IMG/VR virus record: IMGVR_UViG_3300045972_000112
Coordinates: 1-64,000 of that record
Direction: 5' to 3' (one strand)
DNA: 64,000 nucleotides
Origin: a virus
How positions within the stretch are numbered: position 1 is the stretch's first letter; every line of letters begins with the position of its first letter. The position numbers were made by a program, and so were the translations under genes. The notes below the pieces were generated by a model, which made no database searches, had not been told where the DNA came from, and worked only from the letters and a program-made list of their open reading frames with translations. Shown here one piece after another: positions 37,714 through 47,118 of the stretch.

Positions 37714-39441
37714 GTGTTACCTTCGCATCCCCCTCGATGCGCGCGGCGGCTAGCGACCTTACGGTTGCTATTTCCCCGCTAGGTTTGGTCGAACTCGCGG
37801 ACGAAGAATTTGAAGTCCATGGGCCACGACTGAACAGGTACGCTCAGAATTTACTGGGCGATGTACCTGGGACACCACTGGGCCTACCAGCGCGAGTTCG
37901 GAGAGCCGCAGATCACCTTCAACTACGTGAAGGCGTTCGCTGACTGGATCAACAACTTCACCTTCTCCCGTGGCTGCAACTTCACCACCGCCAAGCAGTA
38001 CCAGCACATCGTCCCTTCCCTCTACAAGAGGATCTGGGAGATCGACAACGACAAGACCAACCTTCTCTGGGAGATGGGAAACCAGGGTGGTGTCGGTGGC
38101 GACTGCTTCGCGAAGGTCGCGTACGAGCCTGAGTGGACGGACTCGGTAGGACTTACCCACCCTGGCCGCGTCCGCATCCTCCCGCTGAACTCGGCGTTCT
38201 GCTTCCCCGAGTGGCACCCCCACGACCGCTCGCGCCTACTCCGATTCAAGTTGAAGTACCGATTCTGGGGCACCAGCACCGAGGGAACGCGACAGGTCTA
38301 CACGTACACCGAGATCATCACCGAGCAGTGGATCGAGGAGTACGTCAACGACGAACTCATCGACGGTCGACCCAACCCGCTGGGCGAGATCCCCATCGTT
38401 CATATCCCGAACATCCCCGTGTCCGGATCCCCCTGGGGTCTCTCGGATATCGGGGACATCATCTCGTTGAACCGTGAGTACAACGAGAAGGCCACCGACA
38501 TCTCGGACATCATCAACTACCACGCGTCCCCGGTCACGATCATCACGGGCGCGAAGGCCTCGAACCTTGAGAAGGGTGCGAAGAAGGTCTGGGGCGGTCT
38601 CCCCAAGGACGCCAACGTCTTCAACCTGGAGAACGGCGTTAACCTCGCCGGTCCCTTGGAGTACCTGGAGACGATCAAGCGCTCCATGCACGAACTGACT
38701 GGCGTCCCCGAGACGGCTCTTGGACAGGTCCAGCCCATCTCCAATACCTCAGGTGTCGCGCTCGCGATCATGTACCAGCCTGCGATGCAGCGCTACAACA
38801 TGAAGAAGTTGACCTACACCAAGGGAATCAAGGAGATCAACCGCCTGGCCCTCAAGACGCTCTTCATCTTCGAGCCGGACTCGGTCTACTACGACCCGAA
38901 TACCGAGGGGATCCTTGAGGACCCCCAGACGCAGCCGATGGAGATCGACCCTGAGGACCCGCTGGTCTACCAGCACGAGGTCGAGTGGGTACCTCCGCTT
39001 CCTGTCGATGCCCTGATCAAGTTGCAGGAGATCCAGCAGAAGATGCTGCTGGGCATCGAGTCTCGCCGTGGTGCTCTTCGTGACCTGGGTAACGCCTTCC
39101 CGGACGAGAAGATGCAGGAGATCTTCGAGGAGAAGATGCGGGACGCCAACGACGACGGCGCGATGCGTCTCCTCCAGGCGCAGATCGACTCCACGATCAC
39201 GGCCCTAACTGGTGTGGTACCAGAGGGATCCGAGCAGCCTGGCACGACACAGACCGACGCGGATGGTCAGCCGATCCAGCCTGTTGGCGGGCCCGGTGCC
39301 GTCAGCGCGCCACCAGTTGACCCAGCGAACGCCGCAGTCGGTGCGGACCAGCACTACGAACTCATGAACCAGTTGGTCACCCAGGCGTACGGCACGAAGT
39401 TGGGCGTTCGTCGCCCTGCCCTGCCAGAGACAAGTGACTGA
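37710..39441 (+). CDS. Portal protein, reading frame broken near 37851
   Basis: As read, ATG 37710 runs 46 codons (ending in EEFEVHGPRLNRYAQN) and leaves frame, and a second frame continues with YWAMYLGHHWAYQREFGE to 39441. Removing one T of the run 37850-37852 joins them into about 576 aa typical of portals: LTFNY-like QITFNYVKAF, TSGVALAIMYQP and a helical C-terminus. The portal ring threads DNA. The second part alone could start at ATG 37861. The break could be an assembly error, a mutation, or a +1 shift. Confidence 0.8.
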
Positions 39442-39489
39442 TTACAACTGCTTGACGAACCCGTGGAAGCATTGGGTCCGTTGAAGAGA

Positions 39490-39505
39490 ATGCACTCGCA
39501 TTCGG
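39490..39505. other. Small hairpin before scaffold gene
   Basis: GAATGC-ACTC-GCATTC in the 105-base gap after the portal gene. TTGACG with GGAAGCAT in its spacer lies at 39452 without a good -10. Confidence 0.35.
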
Positions 39506-39546
39506 GGTACTAATCCGGAGAATCACATCCATCCGTGGAGAGAACT

Positions 39547-40410
39547 ATGACTAAGCGACACAGTGGGCCGTCCCTCGCCCCGAAGACCCTGCTCGGCTTC
39601 CGCAAGAACGGGATGCCGATCTACAACCTCGCTGGTGGGTCCGAGCCCGCCGTCGAGCCTGAGACCATCACGATCCCCGCCCCCCCTGCTCCGGCTGTGA
39701 ACCCTGACAAGGTCTTCACCCCCGAGCAGGTTGCCGCCGCCATCGAGAAGGCGCGCAAGGAGGAGAAGGACAAGGTCTACAACCGCCTTGAGTCCCTTGA
39801 AGAGGGCTGGAAGAAGGCACAGTCCGACCTCGAAGCCGCGCAGTCTGCCAAGCAGGCCGAGATCGACGCAGCCGCAGCGGCTGCACGCGAGGCAGCAGAG
39901 GCCGAGGCACGCAAGCGTTTCGAAGAGTCGGACGCCAAGACGCTCCTCGCTGAGGCCCAGAAGACCTGGGAGCAGAAGTTCTCAGAGATCGAGGCTGCAC
40001 GCGAGGCAGAGAAGGCACTCTTCGCCAAGGAGCGTGAGTTCAACGAACTCGCTGACTTCACCCGCAGCAAGGTTCAGGCTGCGCTAGACAACAACGAAAT
40101 CGCTCCGCAACTGGCCGCATTCGTCTCAGGTAACACTCCTGCCGAAGTCGAGGCTAGCCTGGAGTTTGTAAAGGCGAAGTCGGAGGAGATTGCTGAGGCA
40201 ATCGTCTCGACTACGAAGCAGGCAAGGGCGCAGCAGCGCGGCGTTTCCTCATCGGGTTACGCGCCAGTTGGCCCCACGGACACCAACCCGGGCACGGTCA
40301 CGTTCACACCTGACCAGTTGAAGAACATGTCGATGCAGGATTTCGCAAAGTACCGGGGCAGCCTCCTGGGAGCCGCAGGCACTCAGAACAACCGAGGTCT
40401 CTTCGGCTGA
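39547..40410 (+). CDS. Capsid scaffolding protein
   Basis: 287 aa. A Pro-rich N-terminus, a long Ala/Glu/Lys coiled coil (residues about 60-165) and a C-terminal tail ending LLGAAGTQNNRGLFG. The composition and the position just before the major capsid gene are typical of scaffolds, whose end binds the inner coat surface. ATG 39547 has GTGGAGAG upstream. Confidence 0.75.
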   Translation: MTKRHSGPSLAPKTLLGFRKNGMPIYNLAGGSEPAVEPETITIPAPPAPAVNPDKVFTPEQVAAAIEKARKEEKDKVYNRLESLEEGWKKAQSDLEAAQSAKQAEIDAAAAAAREAAEAEARKRFEESDAKTLLAEAQKTWEQKFSEIEAAREAEKALFAKEREFNELADFTRSKVQAALDNNEIAPQLAAFVSGNTPAEVEASLEFVKAKSEEIAEAIVSTTKQARAQQRGVSSSGYAPVGPTDTNPGTVTFTPDQLKNMSMQDFAKYRGSLLGAAGTQNNRGLFG

Positions 40411-40448
40411 CACACGTCAGTCCGAACTACTAACGTAAGGGAACTTCC

Positions 40449-41486
40449 ATGGCTTCTGTAATCACAGGAACCCCGAACATCTCCGGTTCGCCTACCGGCT
40501 ACGCGGGCGGCTCGTCTTCCCTCGGCTACGCGATCCAGACCATCTGGTCGAAGGAGATCCTGTTCCAGGCGATGCCGATCCTTCGCTTCGAGCAGTTCGC
40601 GGTCAAGAAGACGGAACTGGGTGTGCAGCCCGGTCTCCAGATCAACTTCATGCGGTACAACAACCTCGGTGCCGCGAGCACCCTCGTTGAAGGTGTCCGC
40701 CTGACGACCAACGCGCTGACCTCCACTCAGTTCACCATCACGGTTGCTGAGCAGGGCTACGCCATCGCGGTCTCCGAACTGCTTCTGAACGCGTCCTTCG
40801 ACGACGTCATGGCTTCGGGCTCGCGTCTCCTGGGCCGTAACATGGCGCAGTTCCTCGACACGCAGGCGCGTGACACGCTCTACGGTGCCACCTCTGTCCT
40901 CTACGGCTACTACCGTGACCCGGCTGCGGCCATCACGAGCCTGTCGCCGTACGACCAGGGTGCTGTCGCCTCCGCTCGTACCGGCCTTCTCGGCGCGCAC
41001 AACCTGACCCCCGCTGTGGTCAAGGACGCGGTCGAGACCCTGGCCACCAAGAACGTCCCGCGTCTGGGCGAGACCTACGTCGCGTTCGTTCATCCCCACC
41101 AGTCGCGCAAGTTGCGCGACAACCCGGAGTTCATCGAGGTCACGAAGTACGCGGCCCCCGGTAACTTCCTACTCGGAGAGATCGGTCGCCTCAACGACGT
41201 CGTCTTCATCGAGACGACTCAGGTGAAGCGCACGATCCTCGGTGCGGGTACGGGTTACACCTCCGACACCGCTGGTTCCGGTGGAACGCAGGGTAACGGT
41301 ATCGCTGACCGTTACGACGCCCTGTTCATCGGTGACAACGCGTTCGGTCACGCGATCTCCCTCCCTGTCGAACTGCGCGACGGCGGTATCCTCGACTTCG
41401 GTCGTGAGCACGCCCTCGCCTGGTACGCCATCTGGGGCCTCGGTCTGATCACGGACATCTCGGTCGTCCGCGCAGAGACCAACTGA
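40449..41486 (+). CDS. Major capsid protein (HK97 fold)
   Basis: 345 aa. The sequence reads as an HK97-fold coat subunit of the N4-gp56 type: IWSKEILFQAMPILRFEQFA, then LLNASFDDVMASGSRLLG near the backbone helix and FVHPHQSRKLRDNPEF in the P domain, ending LGLITDISVVRAE. Shine-Dalgarno AAGGGA. It follows the scaffold and is itself followed by a strong terminator. Confidence 0.85.
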   Translation: MASVITGTPNISGSPTGYAGGSSSLGYAIQTIWSKEILFQAMPILRFEQFAVKKTELGVQPGLQINFMRYNNLGAASTLVEGVRLTTNALTSTQFTITVAEQGYAIAVSELLLNASFDDVMASGSRLLGRNMAQFLDTQARDTLYGATSVLYGYYRDPAAAITSLSPYDQGAVASARTGLLGAHNLTPAVVKDAVETLATKNVPRLGETYVAFVHPHQSRKLRDNPEFIEVTKYAAPGNFLLGEIGRLNDVVFIETTQVKRTILGAGTGYTSDTAGSGGTQGNGIADRYDALFIGDNAFGHAISLPVELRDGGILDFGREHALAWYAIWGLGLITDISVVRAETN

Positions 41487-41504
41487 CCTAGTCAGCAGCA
41501 CGTC

Positions 41505-41540
41505 AGGAAGCGGGGTCGGGAGTTACCTCCTGGCCCCGCT
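41505..41540 (+). terminator. Terminator after major capsid gene
   Basis: GAAGCGGGGTC/GGCCCCGCTTC, 11 pairs with one G-T, inner GAG/CTC, followed by TTCTTCG. Confidence 0.7.
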
Positions 41541-41598
41541 TCTTCGCTAGCGTTCAGTGCAAGAACAGTCGAGTCACTAAGAAACCTCGGAGAATCCC

Positions 41599-41985
41599 AT
41601 GGCAGCACCGCGTAAGCGTCCCGGTGACTTCACCGGACGCGAGACAGAGCGTCTTGAGACGCAGGTCAAGCAGGACAAGGCGGACCGTGAGGCGGAACTC
41701 AGCCTCATCACCGCTAAGAAGAAGCGCCGCCGTACCGGCGTAGTCGATCTCTCCCAGAGCACCATTCCGGTGTTCGAGGAAGAGGAGTACGACGAGGAAG
41801 AGGACGACGTCGAGTACGTCGAGAGCCCCGACGCGACACGCGTGATCACGATGGCCGCGACGCTGGAGCAGTTCACGTTCGGCGTAGGCAACACGTACGA
41901 ACTCCTGGAAGAGGGACAGCAGTACCGCCTCCCCAAGGCAGTTGCTGATCACCTCCACCGCCAGGGTTACGTCTGGGGTCGTTGA
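41599..41985 (+). CDS. Hypothetical head-tail region protein
   Basis: 128 aa. Basic N-terminus, a very acidic middle (EEEEYDEEEDDVEYVE) and a C-terminal barrel-like part (TFGVGNTYELLEEGQQYRLP). Position suggests a head completion or decoration role; no family recognised. Confidence 0.5.
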   Translation: MAAPRKRPGDFTGRETERLETQVKQDKADREAELSLITAKKKRRRTGVVDLSQSTIPVFEEEEYDEEEDDVEYVESPDATRVITMAATLEQFTFGVGNTYELLEEGQQYRLPKAVADHLHRQGYVWGR

Positions 41986-42005
41986 CCCCGAAGGGAGCAC
42001 CACCA

Positions 42006-42287
42006 GTGTCCGATCCGACCGTGGGATCCCAGTTCACACTCACCCTTCCGGGAGGGCTAGGCCGCGACGTCTACGCCCTCCCCGAGGGTCTGACGGTTAC
42101 CGTCGAAGAGGTAGTGGAGCCACTCACATCCGGCGTAGCCGTCGTGAACGAGCCGACCGTGCTGGTCTCCTACTCGCACCCCGCGTGCAGCCTGAACGAT
42201 CTCGGTGATCTAGTTCCCACCGATATCACGCGGCACACTGCCTTCGCGCTGTCCGAGTTCAACAACCTCTTCACAGCGGTGGCATGA
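42006..42287 (+). CDS. Small head-tail protein
   Basis: 93 aa from GTG with AAGGGAGC upstream. Beta-rich (TLTLPGGLGRDVYALPEGLT), coupled to the next gene by an ATGA overlap. Unidentified structural-region protein. Confidence 0.5.
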   Translation: MSDPTVGSQFTLTLPGGLGRDVYALPEGLTVTVEEVVEPLTSGVAVVNEPTVLVSYSHPACSLNDLGDLVPTDITRHTAFALSEFNNLFTAVA

Positions 42288-42739
42288 TGTCTGGATTCCT
42301 GAGCACCTATTCCGTCCAGATCGGCCTGGAGTTCATGTACGGCAAGGCGATTGCCTACACGTCAACGTCCAACCGCTACGTGATGCTCCTGACGGCTGCC
42401 CCCGCGAGCCACAACAGCCCGCTAAGTTCTCTGACTGAACTATCAGCGCCGGGATACGCACGCCAGGCAGTGACTCCTTCGGGATGGACGACGACCGTTC
42501 CTACTGCGGACTTCACTCAGCCGACGTACGAAAGCAACGCGGGAACCCTCGTCTATGGCCCCTTCACAGCGACAACGGGATCTGGGTCCGCCCCGGCCAC
42601 CTGGGCCGCAGTAGTCGATGTCCTGACGGGCACGAGCGGGCACGTCTACGGCTTCTACCTTCTCGACGTACCGGCTACTGCCGCGCAGAGCGAGACGCTT
42701 GCCTTCGCCCCCAACACCCTAGTCATGGGGCTGGTCTGA
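42284..42739 (+). CDS. Virion structural protein
   Basis: 151 aa. Two tandem ATGs at 42284 and 42287. Strand-rich with NRYVMLLTAAP and TWAAVVDVLTGTSGHVYGFYLL, a pattern of phage tail/head decoration domains with jelly-roll-like cores. Lies between head completion genes. Confidence 0.55.
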   Translation: MMSGFLSTYSVQIGLEFMYGKAIAYTSTSNRYVMLLTAAPASHNSPLSSLTELSAPGYARQAVTPSGWTTTVPTADFTQPTYESNAGTLVYGPFTATTGSGSAPATWAAVVDVLTGTSGHVYGFYLLDVPATAAQSETLAFAPNTLVMGLV

Positions 42740-42742
42740 CGG

Positions 42743-43546
42743 ATGGCCACGACGCAGGGACTGATCGACCGTGTTCGACTAGAACTCGGTGATACAGGCA
42801 ACCCTGTGCGCGACTCCTTCCTCTCGGACGGGGTGCAGGTCGAGTACTTCCTCTCCGCGCAGAACGTCCGGGGATCCTCGCTGGTGGTGAACCTTGTCGG
42901 CAATGGAGTGTCTACTCCCACGATATCTTTCACGCTCGACGAGGCGCTGGGTCTTCTCACCCTCGATACCACGCCGACGGAGGAACTGACGGTCCAGGTT
43001 TCGGGGACGACCTACGGGATGTTCTCCGACGCAGAGTTGGCGCAGTACGTCAATGACGCCTTCATCCAGCACACCGAGGGACGCCACATCCAGACGAGGT
43101 ACCGCACGTCTGACGGCTTCATCCGGTACAACGATGACCCCATGACGGTCGCCACCCTCCCGGAGATCGAAGAGAAGTTGGTGGCGATGCTGGCCACCAT
43201 CGAGTGCCTTTGGACGCTGTCCACAGATACATCCACAGACGTGGACATCCAGACCGCCGAGGGAACCTTCGTACCCCGGTCTCAGCGCTTCATCCAGATC
43301 CGCCAGCAGATCGAGAGCATGACGGAGTACTACACCCGTCTGTGCCAGCAGTTGAACGTCGGCCTCTTCCGCATCGAGGTCAGCACCCTGCGCCGCGTCA
43401 GCAAGACGACCGGTCGCCTGGTGCCCGTCTTCCGTCCTCGCGAGTACGACGACTACGCACTGCCGCAGCGAATCCTGCCGGAGATCGACGAGCGCGGCGA
43501 GGATGAGTCGGGAATCCCGAGCCCTGCCTACGGGATGTACTGGTGA
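42743..43546 (+). CDS. Head-tail connector protein
   Basis: 267 aa. Starts MATTQGLIDRVRLELGDTG, a start common in connector (adaptor) proteins, with a beta domain in the first 90 residues and long helices in the middle (IEEKLVAMLATIECLWTL). It probably attaches to the portal. ATGA overlap with the next gene. Confidence 0.6.
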   Translation: MATTQGLIDRVRLELGDTGNPVRDSFLSDGVQVEYFLSAQNVRGSSLVVNLVGNGVSTPTISFTLDEALGLLTLDTTPTEELTVQVSGTTYGMFSDAELAQYVNDAFIQHTEGRHIQTRYRTSDGFIRYNDDPMTVATLPEIEEKLVAMLATIECLWTLSTDTSTDVDIQTAEGTFVPRSQRFIQIRQQIESMTEYYTRLCQQLNVGLFRIEVSTLRRVSKTTGRLVPVFRPREYDDYALPQRILPEIDERGEDESGIPSPAYGMYW

Positions 43547-44058
43547 GCGGGAACCGTCTCGACTACAAGATCGGTCGCTTCACCCGCGACTACGAGACCA
43601 CAGATATCAAGGACGGACTGCACGGCTGGGAGTACACGACCGGCGACTTCATCGACTGGTACCGCTTCGAGTCCGACAGCGCCGAGGTGGATGACGTCTA
43701 CGACGAGGGAACCGGGATCGGGAAGATCTACCGTGGTCCTATCCGAGTACCTGTGATCCGGCTGGTCCACAGTGAAGGCTCGAAGGACGACAGCGACGTC
43801 GGTCGCTACTACAACGACGACTTCACGGCCACCCTCCAGGTACGCGCGCTTGAGCGGCTGGGTTTCGACGGCGTGGACATCAATACCTTCGCGTTCGCCG
43901 CAGATCGTGTGGCCTACGACCAGAAGTTGTTCCGGGTCATGGACCTCCGCGTCATGGGTCAGATGAACCACCGAGACATCATCGTGGCCCTCACGGCCAC
44001 CCAGTTGCGCCCGGACGAGATCGTCAACGACCCGCAGTTCATGCAGTTCACTCTCTGA
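43543..44058 (+). CDS. Head-tail/neck protein
   Basis: 171 aa from GTG. Strand-rich centre (FTATLQVRALERLGFDGVDI), C-terminus VALTATQLRPDEIVND. Position between the connector and tail terminator genes suggests a neck component. Confidence 0.5.
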   Translation: MSGNRLDYKIGRFTRDYETTDIKDGLHGWEYTTGDFIDWYRFESDSAEVDDVYDEGTGIGKIYRGPIRVPVIRLVHSEGSKDDSDVGRYYNDDFTATLQVRALERLGFDGVDINTFAFAADRVAYDQKLFRVMDLRVMGQMNHRDIIVALTATQLRPDEIVNDPQFMQFTL

Positions 44059-44125
44059 GTCGATTCCCTGTCATCCTGGTAAGGCGAAAGACAACTGCCC
44101 ATACTGGATAGACAAGCGAGGCGAC

Positions 44126-44296
44126 ATGCCTACTTCTACGCGTGCCCAGGCACCCGTTGACCTTGTTGCGATCCAGTCGTTCATCCAGGGCATTCAGGCG
44201 GGCCAGGCCAGGCAGAAGAACGACGGTCTCAAGACCCTGATGGTCGGTCTCGGTGCGGGTGCAGCCGCCACAATCATCAGCCAGCGACGTCGCTGA
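44126..44296 (+). CDS. Small protein with hydrophobic C-terminal segment
   Basis: 56 aa. GLKTLMVGLGAGAAATIISQ is a hydrophobic Gly/Ala stretch followed by RRR. Could be a small membrane or virion protein. Start after GCGAGGCG; overlap of one base with the next gene (TGATG). Confidence 0.5.
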   Translation: MPTSTRAQAPVDLVAIQSFIQGIQAGQARQKNDGLKTLMVGLGAGAAATIISQRRR

Positions 44297-44913
44297 TGTC
44301 CTACATCATCAACGAGGACCGGGCCCTCAAGAAGAAGTTGTCCGGCATCGTCGTGCAGGACGCCAACGCGTATGTCCCGGGCCGACCGATCAAGGTTCGC
44401 TACCGGCTCCCCGAGAACGAGATCGCGGAGATGGTCTTCCCGAGCATCATCATCGAGCACGCGGGGATCACCAAGGAATCGGACCGCGAGCATCGTGGCT
44501 TCATCCAGATTCCTTATGCACCCGAGGGCTATCCCCTATGGGACGGGGACCAGGCAGACATCTCCCTGTCCCCTTACTGGAGCGACTTCCCGATCCCTGT
44601 GGGGCTCGACTACCAGATCACGGTATACGCCAGGAAGTTCTCCCACGTCGAGCAGATCATGTCGACGCTGGTCACCTTTGACTACCTACCCTTCCGATTC
44701 GGTTACCTGGCGATTCCGGAAGACGGAACAGTTCGACGTCTCGACGTCCTGGGAAGCACCGACATCCAGTCGGACAAGGACCAGGAAGGGAAGCGCATCT
44801 TCCGTATCGTCTATTCTGTAAGGGTCTCCTCGGAACTTCTGATGTCTCAGATCCAGACGTTCCACGAGGCGCTGACGGTGGACGTGAATCTCGACCTAAC
44901 GTCGTGGTCGTAA
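44296..44913 (+). CDS. Putative tail terminator/completion protein
   Basis: 205 aa, beta-rich with a long hairpin, directly upstream of the tail sheath gene, where contractile phages carry their tail terminator. The fit is by position, length and all-beta look; no signature motif. Confidence 0.5.
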   Translation: MSYIINEDRALKKKLSGIVVQDANAYVPGRPIKVRYRLPENEIAEMVFPSIIIEHAGITKESDREHRGFIQIPYAPEGYPLWDGDQADISLSPYWSDFPIPVGLDYQITVYARKFSHVEQIMSTLVTFDYLPFRFGYLAIPEDGTVRRLDVLGSTDIQSDKDQEGKRIFRIVYSVRVSSELLMSQIQTFHEALTVDVNLDLTSWS

Positions 44914-44947
44914 TGCCGCAGTTCACAACCAAGTTCTAGGAGATCGC

Positions 44948-46492
44948 ATGGCTTACAAGCGTCCGGGTGTCTTCGTGCAGGAGAGCCTGACCCCGTTCAG
45001 TTCTGCGCCTGATGTTGCTGGTGAGGCGGTTGCGGCGTTCGTTGGTACCCACAACCAGGGTCCCACCACGCCCACTCTCATCACTTCGTGGGCCCAGTGG
45101 CTCGCGATCTTCGGTGCATACGGCAACGGCTTCGGTAGCGGTACCGACTACCTGCCGTTCGCGGTGTACCAGTACTTCAACAACGGAGGCCACCAGGCCT
45201 ACGTCGTACGCACGGTACCGTCCGACGCGGTAGCCGCGAGCGTAACCATCAAGGACCGCGCGGGTACTCCGGTCAACCTGTTCAAGGTCGCGGCCAACTG
45301 GGCGGGGGCTGCCTCCAACCAGATCTTCGTGGACATCACGGACACCGGCACGACGGGCCGCTTCAACCTCACCCTCCACTTCGGCGGTGCTGGGGACGCG
45401 TACATCGTCGAGCGCTTCGTCGACCTGTCGCTGAACCCGACCGACTCCCGCTACGCGCCGGGAATCATCAACTCCCCAGTGACTGGATCCAACTACGTGA
45501 CCGTCACGTCGCTGCTGTCCGCTACATGGACAGCCATCAATGGAACCCCTGCGCTGTCCGCTGGGGTGGCCCTCACGAGCGGTGCCGACGGTGCTGCGGC
45601 GGTAGACTACGTGGCTGCTGCCAGGACGCTGGAGTCTGTCACAGGGATCATCAACCTGAACCTCCCTGGCGTCACCGACCAGGCCACGATCAACAGCGTC
45701 ATCACCTGGTTGACTGCGCTTCCGGCGCTCAACGTCTTCCTGGTGATCGACACTCCTGCCGCAAGTTCCACGGAGTCCGCGTCAGTGACCGCCTACCAGG
45801 CCTTCGGATCCGGTGGCTCTACCTCCTACACCGCGACCTCCTACGCAGCGGTGTACGGACCATGGCTCCTTGTGGACGACCCGCAGTCGACAACCCCGGG
45901 CGCGATCCGCAAGTTGCCTGCCGGTGGCGCGGTGCTGGGTCGCTACGCCTACACCGACTCCTCTCGTGGTGTGCAGAAGTCTCCGGCTGGTCTGGCCACA
46001 GGCGCGCTCGCGGGTGTGCTCGGGGTCGACCAGACCTTCACGCTCGCGAACCAGGACATTCTGGCTGTCGCGAACGTCAACCTGATCAAGCCGGTTCCTG
46101 GATCTGGTTACACGATCTGGGGTGACCGTACCCTCAAGAACGGAACGGCTGACGCCTACGTTCCGGTGCGCCGCACGCTCCAGTACATCGAGAAGACGCT
46201 TCGCGACCTGACCCGCTTCGCGGTATTCGAGCCCAACTCAGACACGCTTTGGGGTCAGATCGAGGCCGGGGTATCGCAGTTCCTCCAGGCACAGTGGCAG
46301 ATCGGAATGCTCGCGGGAGCCTCCCTGGAGCAGGCCTTCTTCGTCATCTGCGACTCCTCGAACAACACCCCGAGCACCGTGGCTGCTGGCCAGGTCAACG
46401 TCCAGGTTGGTGTGGCTCTCCTGAGCCCTGCCGAGTTCATCGTCATCAACATCGGCCAGTACGACGGCGGATCTACCGCCAGTGAGTCCTGA
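44948..46492 (+). CDS. Tail sheath protein
   Basis: 514 aa. MAYKRPGVFVQESLTP is the classical sheath N-terminus (the strand that links to the neighbour), followed by AFVGTHNQGP and the C-terminal LQYIEKTLRDLTRFAVFEPN and AQWQIGMLAGASLEQAFFV of the conserved sheath core. It makes the contractile tube of a myovirus tail. Shine-Dalgarno AGGAGA. Confidence 0.95.
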   Translation: MAYKRPGVFVQESLTPFSSAPDVAGEAVAAFVGTHNQGPTTPTLITSWAQWLAIFGAYGNGFGSGTDYLPFAVYQYFNNGGHQAYVVRTVPSDAVAASVTIKDRAGTPVNLFKVAANWAGAASNQIFVDITDTGTTGRFNLTLHFGGAGDAYIVERFVDLSLNPTDSRYAPGIINSPVTGSNYVTVTSLLSATWTAINGTPALSAGVALTSGADGAAAVDYVAAARTLESVTGIINLNLPGVTDQATINSVITWLTALPALNVFLVIDTPAASSTESASVTAYQAFGSGGSTSYTATSYAAVYGPWLLVDDPQSTTPGAIRKLPAGGAVLGRYAYTDSSRGVQKSPAGLATGALAGVLGVDQTFTLANQDILAVANVNLIKPVPGSGYTIWGDRTLKNGTADAYVPVRRTLQYIEKTLRDLTRFAVFEPNSDTLWGQIEAGVSQFLQAQWQIGMLAGASLEQAFFVICDSSNNTPSTVAAGQVNVQVGVALLSPAEFIVINIGQYDGGSTASES

Positions 46493-46506
46493 GAGGACCT
46501 GACTAC

Positions 46507-47064
46507 ATGGGTACCACGACAGTCACGCAGAAGGCCTCTATCGGGCATATCGCTACTGACCCGCTGAGGAACTTCAAGTTCATCGTGCGGATCAACCACA
46601 ACTCCAAGTTGGCCGTGCTTGGCTTCATGTCAGTGTCTGGATTCAACATCAGCACTGAGGTGATCCCTTACCGCCAGGGTGGCTACAACACGACGACGCA
46701 GAAGATGCCGGGTCAGTCCGACTTCGCACCGATCACGATGGCCAACGGTCTCGCTGTCGGCAACGACGCACAGTTCGCGTGGATGAAGGAACTCTTCACC
46801 GTGCAGCAGGGCTCCGGCGCTGGCGCACCTGGCCACGACTTCCGCTCGACGGTAGACGTCTTCGTCCTCGATCATCCGGTGACCACTCCTGTGGTCCCCG
46901 TGAAGGCTGCCTTCCGTGTCTACAACGCATGGCCCACCTCGGTCGCGTTCTCTGACCTGGATGCTGGAGCCAACGCGATCATCGTGCAGCAGTTGACGCT
47001 GGCGCACGAGGGCTTCGACTTCAAGGTCGCCGCGAAGGTCGGGACGTCAGGCGTCACCTTCTAA
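46507..47064 (+). CDS. Tail tube protein
   Basis: 185 aa. DPLRNFKFIVRINHNS, VSGFNISTEVIPYRQGGYN and QQLTLAHEGFDF fit the gp19-like tube fold of contractile tails. Follows the sheath gene directly, as in most myoviruses. Confidence 0.9.
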   Translation: MGTTTVTQKASIGHIATDPLRNFKFIVRINHNSKLAVLGFMSVSGFNISTEVIPYRQGGYNTTTQKMPGQSDFAPITMANGLAVGNDAQFAWMKELFTVQQGSGAGAPGHDFRSTVDVFVLDHPVTTPVVPVKAAFRVYNAWPTSVAFSDLDAGANAIIVQQLTLAHEGFDFKVAAKVGTSGVTF

Positions 47065-47118
47065 GCACTTCCCGATAGACTTCACCCGGACACAACTCGT
47101 GACAACAGAAGGATCCCA

